A stretch of 24,362 nt of DNA, from positions 1-24,362 of the IMG/VR virus record IMGVR_UViG_3300009001_000093; one strand, written 5' to 3'. Below, piece by piece: positions 1 to 5,435 of this stretch (the stretch's first letter is position 1; every line of letters begins with the position of its first letter). The notes beneath the pieces are model-generated. The model did no database searches, was not told where the DNA came from, and was given only the letters and a program-made list of their open reading frames with translations. The position numbers and the translations under genes are program-made. Source of the stretch: a virus.

Positions 1-338
1 ATACTTGCAGTTGCCGTAGAACAAGATGAACCTGAGCCATCACTGTCACAATTAAAATCAATGTTGTTGCTGTTACCAGTTGTTGAAAATGTGCCTGTAA
101 ATGTTGCACCGTTGACATCAAATGTCAATATGTTTGTATTACCAATCTGGTCAATGTCAATAGTAGATGTTGCACCAACCACCGATGATGATGTGGTACT
201 GTTACCCACCTTGTTGTCTTGACCATCTTGAGTAATATCAAGATCAAGTGTTGCGCCAGATTGTGTTACATAAATATCATTTGCATGAGCAAACGACACC
301 ATCAATAGCATAATTATTCCTAAGAATAACCTTTTCAT
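1..338 (-). CDS. Curlin-like secreted protein (CsgA/CsgB type), 3' end beyond window
   Basis: The 5' part of a gene starts at ATG 338-336 and runs off the left edge after about 112 codons. Residues 1-19 form a clean signal peptide ending in SFAHA, so the product is exported. The mature part is rich in Ser, Thr, Asn, Gln, Asp and Gly. It has curlin-like units such as ITQDGQDNKVGN and IDQIGNTN, matching the Gln-x-Gly-x-x-Asn spacing of CsgA/CsgB strands. The start overlaps the csgG stop (ATGA) and has a strong GGAGGA ribosome binding site, so it is coupled to csgG. By known curli biology it would be the amyloid substrate or nucleator secreted through CsgG. Two cysteines (in FNCDSD and SSCST) are unusual for a curlin. 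The repeats are degenerate and the C-terminus is unseen, so CsgA versus CsgB cannot be decided. Confidence 0.72.
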   Translation of the reverse strand, partial: MKRLFLGIIMLLMVSFAHANDIYVTQSGATLDLDITQDGQDNKVGNSTTSSSVVGATSTIDIDQIGNTNILTFDVNGATFTGTFSTTGNSNNIDFNCDSDGSGSSCSTATAS

Positions 339-1135
339 TCCTCCTCCTTCTTCTTATATTTCCAGAGCCCTTTCGCTTCGCCTTTCTCTACCATTTGTAA
401 AACACTATATTCTATTGCTGTTCTGATAGCGTAGTTAGTGGGTTCGTTTCTAGCCACGCCAAGTTCTACCTCTAACGCCTTTGTTCCTAAGTCTAGAAAC
501 TTAAAGGCATCGCCGCCTATCTTCTGACTGGCGATTGTTTTTGTTGAGGATACTGATAGTAATATCTCTCCTGTCTGAACAGCTACTAAACGCAAAGATA
601 CTGTGACTTGATCCGTTCTGTACTTTCTATAAGCACCTATGCCAAAGTATCTTGCACCTTCTCCACCACTTACCACATTTGAATCATAACTTACGATTCC
701 ACCTTCTACTAGAAGGCCTGCAAAAAGTAATGGTTTTAATGAATTCACCGCATCACCATCGTATGCTTCTCTTGTTGACCTTATCAATTGTCTTTCTTTT
801 ATTAAACTGTCTAAGCCCTGTCTCTCCACTACCGTAAACCAATCACCATTACCGACAGACTTTAGAGCATCTATTAGATATGTTTCTGGTGCCTGTGATA
901 CAGCAGTCGATAACTGTGAAAACCTTGTCGATGGTTTTCTCTGTCCTGATCTGTCTGGAAAACTATACACCGCAATTGTTATCACTGGTTGGTTTAGTTG
1001 TGGTACAGCTCTTAGCAACTCAGTAGTGGGTGTTCCTTCTGCATAGGGCAATGACCCATGTAGAATAAACTTTTTACTGCTTGCACATCCACCCAGCACA
1101 AGTGCAATTCCAAAAACTAATAATATCTTTTTCAA
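335..1135 (-). CDS. csgG: Curli secretion channel lipoprotein CsgG
   Basis: The 266-residue product matches E. coli CsgG along most of its length. It has a lipoprotein signal with lipobox LGGC (Cys17), then family signatures such as WFTVVERQGL, SGGEGARYFGIGA, TGEILLSVSSTKTI and a C-terminal GLWKY. In bacteria CsgG forms a nonameric outer-membrane pore that exports curlin subunits. The start is TTG at 1135-1133, overlapping the csgF stop (TTGA), with AGGAG about 10 bases upstream. No in-frame ATG lies nearby and the signal peptide begins at this codon, so I accept TTG. The pore-constriction segment differs from E. coli: KP-STRFSQL-STAV replaces KP-YPASNF-STAV. This is one of the safest assignments in the window, although its role in a phage is unknown. 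Confidence 0.95.
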   Translation of the reverse strand: MKKILLVFGIALVLGGCASSKKFILHGSLPYAEGTPTTELLRAVPQLNQPVITIAVYSFPDRSGQRKPSTRFSQLSTAVSQAPETYLIDALKSVGNGDWFTVVERQGLDSLIKERQLIRSTREAYDGDAVNSLKPLLFAGLLVEGGIVSYDSNVVSGGEGARYFGIGAYRKYRTDQVTVSLRLVAVQTGEILLSVSSTKTIASQKIGGDAFKFLDLGTKALEVELGVARNEPTNYAIRTAIEYSVLQMVEKGEAKGLWKYKKKEEE

Positions 1136-1701
1136 AATCCAAAATCTCCTACTGGTACAGTCATCGAAGTTGTTGTACCATCACTATCTGTTATTACCAG
1201 AGTAATTGTTCCTAAGTCTGGGTCTTTAGTCCAAACTAAAATAGAACCTTCAATGTCTGCTGTACCTGTTAATGGCACATCACATTCAGAACCTTCACAA
1301 TCTTCATCTGGTGTGGCAAACATATTGTCCACCAACTGTTTGGACAAGTTGGCATAGATACGGCTCTCTACGTTCTTGATAAACTTATTGATGGTTGTAT
1401 TATTTTCTTCACGTTCATCTTGTCTTTCTTGTGCCTCTGCTTGTTCTCGAATATCTTCTTTTCTATTGTGCTGTAACTGTTCAATAGAAAGCATATGGGT
1501 ACTCCAACCCACACCACTAAACGATGGACTATGAAACTCATGTACCAACTCTGACGCAAGAGATTTAGTCATAGCAAAAAACATTAGACCAATAAAGATA
1601 GCCATGATGCCTGCACCAAAGGTAAAGGACATTACCATTTCTTTAAAGGAATAGTTTCCCCAATCGACCTGTCGTTCTTTAGTCTTTTTCATCAGATTCA
1701 T
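1132..1701 (-). CDS. csgF: Curli assembly protein CsgF
   Basis: The 189-residue protein resembles CsgF. After a hydrophobic segment (about residues 25-48) ending near SLASE, the mature start reads ELVHEFHSPSFSG, parallel to the E. coli CsgF start TFQFRNPNFGG that plugs into the CsgG pore. A helix follows (INKFIKNVESRIYANL, like the E. coli neck helix), then a beta-rich C-terminus (ITLVITDSDGTTTSMTV, like the E. coli LQLNVTDRKTGQTSTIQV). It differs from E. coli CsgF in a long charged segment of about 35 residues (Glu/Gln/Arg rich) and a longer cytoplasmic N-terminus before the signal segment. ATG 1701 has AAGGA upstream; ATG 1692 is an alternative. It overlaps the upstream holin-like gene by 23 bases and is coupled to csgG. 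CsgF normally attaches to CsgG and anchors the nucleator. Confidence 0.85.
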   Translation of the reverse strand: MNLMKKTKERQVDWGNYSFKEMVMSFTFGAGIMAIFIGLMFFAMTKSLASELVHEFHSPSFSGVGWSTHMLSIEQLQHNRKEDIREQAEAQERQDEREENNTTINKFIKNVESRIYANLSKQLVDNMFATPDEDCEGSECDVPLTGTADIEGSILVWTKDPDLGTITLVITDSDGTTTSMTVPVGDFGF

Positions 1702-1948
1702 TTTTTTCCTTTAATTTTAAAGTTTCATTCATTTCAATGAAGATGTTTAGTTTTTGATCCAATCGTATTAGATCGTTATCTAACATTCTGATACGGTCTA
1801 TCAATGCAATCAACACAACGGCAGTCTCACCCAACTTAGGTTTAATCTGTGTCGTTACATACTTCCATATAAAGAATATAAAGTATCCCATACCACAAGC
1901 AACAACTATAGGCAGTCCGTATTGATTTACTAGTTCTATAACATCCAC
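1679..1948 (-). CDS. Small membrane protein with coiled coil, holin-like
   Basis: An 89-residue protein with one transmembrane helix near the N-terminus (about residues 12-32, LPIVVACGMGYFIFFIW) followed by a basic turn and a heptad-like helix (IDRIRMLDNDLIRLDQKL). This layout resembles BhlA/UviB-type holin-like proteins and a small membrane protein common in marine T4-like phages. The start is GTG 1948, which shares one base with the stop of the preceding gene; no in-frame ATG lies near. The second half resembles the 96-residue protein at 2348-2638 (MLDNDLIRLD against TMNNEVIRID), so the two may be diverged copies. A holin or antiholin role is inferred only from topology and from the nearby spanin genes. 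Confidence 0.7.
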   Translation of the reverse strand: MDVIELVNQYGLPIVVACGMGYFIFFIWKYVTTQIKPKLGETAVVLIALIDRIRMLDNDLIRLDQKLNIFIEMNETLKLKEKNESDEKD

Positions 1949-2169
1949 TATCTCATTCTCACTATGTGTCCGTACTTTCGTTGCCGTACAGATACCTTTG
2001 AACCATTTACTGCATTTATATGCTTACAGGGTCCTGGAGCTAGTTTGTAACTATGTCTATCATTATTCATTTTCCAACGAGAACAGGAACAACTATACAT
2101 ACCTCTAGAGTATTCTACATCGTAATAGTTGCTGCCAGTTTCATCCATTATCATCCAATGTTGTGACAC
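1948..2169 (-). CDS. Tiny SWIM-type zinc-finger protein
   Basis: A 73-residue basic protein with the metal-ligand pattern Cys27-x-Cys29-x18-Cys48-x-His50 (SCSCSRWK ... GPCKHINA). This is the CxCxnCxH pattern of SWIM zinc fingers, which bind DNA or protein in bacteria and eukaryotes. Nothing else is in the protein, so it is essentially a free-standing finger with a basic C-terminal tail (RQRKYGHIVRMR). The start is GTG 2169, supported by GGAG 8 bases upstream. ATG 2154 is in frame but has no visible ribosome binding site. It overlaps the upstream 65-residue gene by 19 bases. The target is unknown. Confidence 0.68.
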   Translation of the reverse strand: MSQHWMIMDETGSNYYDVEYSRGMYSCSCSRWKMNNDRHSYKLAPGPCKHINAVNGSKVSVRQRKYGHIVRMR

Positions 2170-2348
2170 AATGTTCTCTCCTGTTCACCTTCCATTTTAA
2201 TAAGCCAACCACTTTCGTTGACAACAAAAATATCTCCCGGTTTGTATAAACAACAATCTTTCTTATCCATTACTTCTGTAGGTGTAATACCTTCTACTCT
2301 AAAACTACCGTCTTGCAATTGATCTATGGAATAATCAATCCATCTCAT
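2151..2348 (-). CDS. Small soluble protein of unknown function
   Basis: A 65-residue protein not recognised as a known family. It has a predicted beta-rich middle (KPGDIFVVNESGWLIKM), which looks like a small barrel or SH3-like turn, and two adjacent cysteines (DCCLY). ATG 2348 shares a base with the stop of the 96-residue gene upstream (TAATG), and its 3' end overlaps the SWIM-protein gene by 19 bases. This tight packing within a co-oriented run supports a real gene. No function can be assigned. Confidence 0.6.
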   Translation of the reverse strand: MRWIDYSIDQLQDGSFRVEGITPTEVMDKKDCCLYKPGDIFVVNESGWLIKMEGEQERTLCHNIG

Positions 2349-2638
2349 TAGTCTTTCCTCGCGTCTTTTTGCCCGTCTGCACGAGCAATTCGGTCTAAAT
2401 CTGGTCTTACACCGACCACGGTACTAATTAAGGTATCGATACGAATAACCTCGTTGTTCATAGTTTTGACCCGCAAGTCCAATGCGGATATCATACCATG
2501 TAAAGAGTTAGCCTGTCCTACGACAGACTCAAGAATATACTTTAATAAAAGTACAATAAAGAAACCACCGGCGAGCGTTCCCGCGGCAGCGAATCCTAAC
2601 TCAAGAAATTGAGCAAGGGAATTTGTAGTTGGTTCCAT
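2348..2638 (-). CDS. Small membrane protein with coiled coil, holin-like
   Basis: A 96-residue protein with a Gly/Ala-rich transmembrane helix at about residues 13-36 (AAAGTLAGGFFIVLLLKYIL) followed by an amphipathic helix (ISALDLRVKTMNNEVIRIDTLI) and a charged tail. Topology and size fit a one-helix holin or similar phage membrane protein. It shares the motif M-x-N-x-x-I-R-x-D with the 89-residue protein at 1679-1948, which suggests duplication. It starts at ATG 2638, just after the stop of the DUF6356-like gene, and ends one base into the next start. A lysis role is inferred from context and not shown by any catalytic feature. Confidence 0.7.
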   Translation of the reverse strand: MEPTTNSLAQFLELGFAAAGTLAGGFFIVLLLKYILESVVGQANSLHGMISALDLRVKTMNNEVIRIDTLISTVVGVRPDLDRIARADGQKDARKD

Positions 2639-2641
2639 GCA

Positions 2642-2851
2642 TTATTCATCCGTATTTCTCCCTCTCATATCTTTGTTCAGTTCGCGAACAATGTCACTTG
2701 CTGTTCTTTTGAACAGAAAAGGTAATATAGCATGAATAAATGCAATAAAAAATAATAATAAAAAGGTAAGAGCAAATCTAGCTGCATTAAACATATGCAT
2801 AAGATAGCTCTCACCGACACTTTTGGGGTGTTCTGTAAATATATTTTTCAC
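2642..2851 (-). CDS. DUF6356-like small membrane protein
   Basis: A 69-residue protein whose start (MKNIFTEHPKSVGESY) and central hydrophobic helix ending in HAILPFLF match, from memory, the small bacterial and phage family DUF6356. One transmembrane segment lies at about residues 25-47, with a charged C-terminal tail. Biochemical function is unknown. The conserved N-terminus requires the GTG start at 2851, yet no Shine-Dalgarno sequence precedes it. A perfect T4-late-type octamer TATAAATA ends 5 bases before it, so the message may be leaderless. An alternative start is ATG 2800 (Met18, MHMFNAA), which has a weak GAGAG upstream but would drop the conserved N-terminus. Confidence 0.72.
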   Translation of the reverse strand: MKNIFTEHPKSVGESYLMHMFNAARFALTFLLLFFIAFIHAILPFLFKRTASDIVRELNKDMRGRNTDE

Positions 2852-2856
2852 AGAAC

Positions 2857-2864
2857 TATTTATA
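2857..2864 (-). promoter_or_regulatory. Candidate T4-type late promoter (TATAAATA)
   Basis: Minus-strand TATAAATAG lies in the short gap between the stop at 2876 and the GTG at 2851. It matches the T4 late -10 consensus exactly. T4 late transcripts begin about 6 bases past the octamer, which would be at or next to the GTG. In a sequence this AT-rich, one or two such octamers per strand are expected by chance, so the intergenic position is the main support. Confidence 0.55.
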
Positions 2865-2875
2865 TTTTATAGTTG

Positions 2876-3943
2876 TTAAAACGTGCCCGAAAAACCAAAA
2901 AACAACTTACTATCATCATAACCTCTTGTTGTAGTATGTGATAGTTCCATATCAAAATTTAATGTTTTATTTTTGTTTTCAAAAAGACTAAATGTCTTTT
3001 TAGTTCCATAAGTTTGGTAGTTATCTGTAGCATCAAACTTTAACTCAAAATCATAGTTAGTATGTAGATAGTAGGCACTCCAGGCCGCGATTGCAATACC
3101 AACAACAGCGATTGCTATCTCTGTATCTTTGTTATCCTTTTCTTCTGGCGGCGCTTCGTATCCGCAGAACGTTACACTACGTCCATTACCTGTTCCCACT
3201 GCACCCGCCGCACAAGCAGCATCACCAAGAGCTCTAGCAGTAGCAGACCTATTTTCTTTATGATACTCTGATGCTACTACAGGTTTACCTGTAACAGCAA
3301 TAGCATTGGCAACCATAGTCTTAACTTGTTCGGCTGAAACATTAAAACCAGTTTGTAAAAATACATAATCGGCGTTTACAAAATATTCTTTTTTCATACC
3401 AGGAGTTAGGTGAACACCAACAGGTTTGTTCGTTTTACTTTTTAGATGTGCAACTAAAGTTTGTACTTGTGCAGCAGACCAATACTCATCACATTCTAAA
3501 CAAGTAACATACCCAGTAACCCTACTGTCAAATCTATTGACCATATTGGTAAAGTGTGCCTTCTGGGCATCCATAGATTGATTTACAATAGAAGGACTAT
3601 CATCTGGTGTCAACCACAGAACAGGTTTGAGTCCCATGTTATTGAGTTCATCTAGTCTTGCTTCCCAATCTGGTTGGGGACTAATATTGCCGAGATTAAA
3701 GCCGACGCCATTGTCTCCAGCATTTCTGGTGTAGATGTATATGTGAGTATCGCCATTGGCCTTTGCGGCATTTCTCATGCCGACCTTATTGGCGTCAGGG
3801 TGCAGATAGTTAAGTGTCATCCACTTACTATCCATCATTAGAAAACTAGCACGGGATCCATGTAGTGAAAAGTTTGTATCGTAAGCTAATACACTAAAGT
3901 TTATTAGACTTCCTAGGAGCACTGCTACCATTTTCGTTGTCAT
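2876..3943 (-). CDS. Secreted protein with possible TIM-barrel domain and beta-rich C-terminus
   Basis: A 355-residue product from ATG 3943, which has GGAG 7 bases upstream; a TTG at 3964 is in frame but unlikely. A signal peptide (KMVAVLLGSLINFSVLA) precedes the mature start YDTNFSLHG. Residues about 40-240 show alternating strands and helices with turns such as MGLKPVLWLTPDD, VTGYVTCLECDEYW and NKPVGVHLTPGM, the feel of a glycoside-hydrolase-like TIM barrel. Glu or Asp of CDEYW is a possible catalytic acid. A hydrophobic helix (EIAIAVVGIAIAAWSAYYL) follows, then about 55 residues of alternating strand residues ending in SKLFFGFSGTF. The terminal Phe is like the C-terminal signature of outer-membrane beta-proteins. 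I do not recognise a named family. The gene overlaps the small membrane-protein gene upstream by 50 bases. Confidence 0.75.
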   Translation of the reverse strand: MTTKMVAVLLGSLINFSVLAYDTNFSLHGSRASFLMMDSKWMTLNYLHPDANKVGMRNAAKANGDTHIYIYTRNAGDNGVGFNLGNISPQPDWEARLDELNNMGLKPVLWLTPDDSPSIVNQSMDAQKAHFTNMVNRFDSRVTGYVTCLECDEYWSAAQVQTLVAHLKSKTNKPVGVHLTPGMKKEYFVNADYVFLQTGFNVSAEQVKTMVANAIAVTGKPVVASEYHKENRSATARALGDAACAAGAVGTGNGRSVTFCGYEAPPEEKDNKDTEIAIAVVGIAIAAWSAYYLHTNYDFELKFDATDNYQTYGTKKTFSLFENKNKTLNFDMELSHTTTRGYDDSKLFFGFSGTF

Positions 3944-4109
3944 CTTTAATCTCCAAATGTTCAACTTTACTAGTCACGGTACTCATAATATTTTCCATTT
4001 TGTTATCAAACCACTTGCCCATTTTAGTTTTACTAAACCACTTATAAACTGCATTTCCTATTATACTGAATAGAATAGTTCTAATCAGCATCCAAGCAAA
4101 CAAATTCAT
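3894..4109 (-). CDS. Small one-helix membrane protein, unknown
   Basis: A 71-residue protein with a hydrophobic N-terminal helix (about residues 3-23, FAWMLIRTILFSIIGNAVY), a basic stretch (KWFSKTKMGKWFDNK) and a polar tail ending in SAPRKSNKL. The ATG at 4109 overlaps the stop of the DUF1353 gene (TGATG), a typical translational coupling. Its 3' end overlaps the next gene by 50 bases. It could be a holin or an accessory lysis protein by position, but nothing in the sequence proves this. Confidence 0.65.
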   Translation of the reverse strand: MNLFAWMLIRTILFSIIGNAVYKWFSKTKMGKWFDNKMENIMSTVTSKVEHLEIKDDNENGSSAPRKSNKL

Positions 4110-4603
4110 CAGGACTGGACCATACTCGATTTACGAATTGCGAATCGACCAAAAGGCCGTACAGACCAGTAACATGGTTTTGCTTTCCACATTTTTACTG
4201 GGGGTTCAACTTGTCCCATACCCTCTAAGAATACACGATCAGCTGCGGCCCGCAATTCTTCTATAAACTTCTCATCGTGTGTTTTATTTTTTAGTGCAGT
4301 TCTCAATGCACCATACAATACATCATGTATGATTGCTGGTCGTGCAACATCCCAAGGCGCTACAGCAACCCAACCAAATCTAGGTATAGATGCAAGGTCG
4401 GTATCAAAACCTTTAGGTGCATATACCTTAGAATATCCTTCTGGTGATTTGGGCGTAGTAATTTTTACACCCAGTTCTTTCCAAGTTTGGTGATGTGTAT
4501 TAGCTTCTTTGGATAGAAACCACATCTCCTTGTTTAGTTCCCAATGCATTTTGCCATGGAACGTACAATCTAATTTGCCAGACCAAACTTTATTCTTTGA
4601 CAC
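4109..4603 (-). CDS. DUF1353 family protein
   Basis: The 164-residue protein contains the DUF1353 hallmark: GFDTDLASIPR at residues 65-75, then an Ala/Pro stretch and IIHDVLYG at residues 91-98, and a later helix ADRVFLEGM. The conserved Asp, His and Asp of these motifs could form a metal site, but the activity of the family is not established to my knowledge. DUF1353 proteins are common in phages and prophages, often near lysis genes, as here directly after the spanin pair. The start is GTG 4603, with GGGAG about 10 bases upstream, overlapping the o-spanin gene by 14 bases. The next in-frame ATG would cut off 18 residues. Confidence 0.82.
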   Translation of the reverse strand: MSKNKVWSGKLDCTFHGKMHWELNKEMWFLSKEANTHHQTWKELGVKITTPKSPEGYSKVYAPKGFDTDLASIPRFGWVAVAPWDVARPAIIHDVLYGALRTALKNKTHDEKFIEELRAAADRVFLEGMGQVEPPVKMWKAKPCYWSVRPFGRFAIRKSSMVQS

Positions 4604-4946
4604 CCTCGTAATACTCCCGATATTGATTTAAGATAACGATATACTCTCCTATTTGAGCACGAATATCTTTTATGTTAAGAGCCAATCTCTTATAATCACC
4701 ATGTCGAAGAGCAAACAATGCAACACCCTCGTTATCATCTTGTAACATTTTCCAAACATCATCAATATTGGCTTCGGTTACTATTACCCAGTTTACTTCT
4801 CGCAACTCTAATGCATCAGGGTTTGGTATACCAAGAGATAACTTATCTACTGGTACACTTTCTACTACTATTTGTTTAGTCTTTGGAGTAATACTACACC
4901 CAGTTAAAAATGCAACAGCAATAAACAATACAATCAATTTTTTCAT
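4590..4946 (-). CDS. Outer-membrane lipoprotein, likely o-spanin (Rz1-like)
   Basis: A 118-residue protein with a lipoprotein signal (MKKLIVLFIAVAFLTGC, lipobox LTGC, Cys17). The mature part has a Pro-containing stretch (IPNPDALEL) and C-terminal helices (YKRLALNIKDIRAQIGEYI ... YREYYEGVKE). Its ATG overlaps the stop of the upstream i-spanin-like gene by four bases (ATGA), with AAGGAG 9 bases before. In Gram-negative phages a type II membrane protein next to an outer-membrane lipoprotein is the usual i-spanin/o-spanin arrangement, which fuses inner and outer membranes at lysis. It is longer than lambda Rz1 and not Pro-rich, so the assignment rests on topology, pairing and position. Confidence 0.75.
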   Translation of the reverse strand: MKKLIVLFIAVAFLTGCSITPKTKQIVVESVPVDKLSLGIPNPDALELREVNWVIVTEANIDDVWKMLQDDNEGVALFALRHGDYKRLALNIKDIRAQIGEYIVILNQYREYYEGVKE

Positions 4947-5413
4947 TCTATAATCTCCTTACCTAAGTTGGGGTTAGCCAATTCAGGACACTCACCATTG
5001 CTTTGCGACTTCTTTGTTGCTGCCAATTCTTTTTCTGTATGTTTTGCACCCGTAGCAAGTTCAAAACATCTCATTTCAGCAGCAGATGCCCTATTGATAA
5101 TTCTATCAACTAGACCTGGTTTGTTCTGTGCAAGAATATCAAGCTCGTGCCTACCAAGTTTGTTGGCAAGGTTCTTTGAATCTTTTTCAAGTTTCTTCTT
5201 TTGTTCTCTCAACTCGGCATTAGCATTTTGAATTGCCGCAGCCTCTTCTTGTTGATTAACAATAACATCTCTTTGTGATTCAACAGCACCTTCAAGTTTT
5301 TCCTGATTAATCTGAAGAACTTGATTCTCTGCCTGCAAATTTGTAATCCAACTATAGGCTCCAAATCCACCAACTCCCATCAATGCAACTAATATTAATA
5401 CAACTTGTATCAT
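4943..5413 (-). CDS. Likely i-spanin (Rz-like inner-membrane coiled-coil protein)
   Basis: A 156-residue protein with an N-terminal membrane anchor (about residues 3-23, QVVLILVALMGVGGFGAYSWI) followed by a long periplasmic coiled coil (about residues 27-95, rich in Gln, Glu and Lys). It ends with a conserved-looking module containing MRCFELATGA and NGECPELANP, recalling a Rz-like family in marine T4-like phages. The two cysteines (RCFEL, ECPEL) could form a disulfide. ATG 5413 has GAGG upstream. A late-promoter-like GATAAATA lies just before it, and it is coupled to the lipoprotein gene that follows. No endolysin with a known catalytic motif is visible in this window. Confidence 0.77.
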   Translation of the reverse strand: MIQVVLILVALMGVGGFGAYSWITNLQAENQVLQINQEKLEGAVESQRDVIVNQQEEAAAIQNANAELREQKKKLEKDSKNLANKLGRHELDILAQNKPGLVDRIINRASAAEMRCFELATGAKHTEKELAATKKSQSNGECPELANPNLGKEIIE

Positions 5414-5435
5414 AATATAACCTCAATTATATAAC

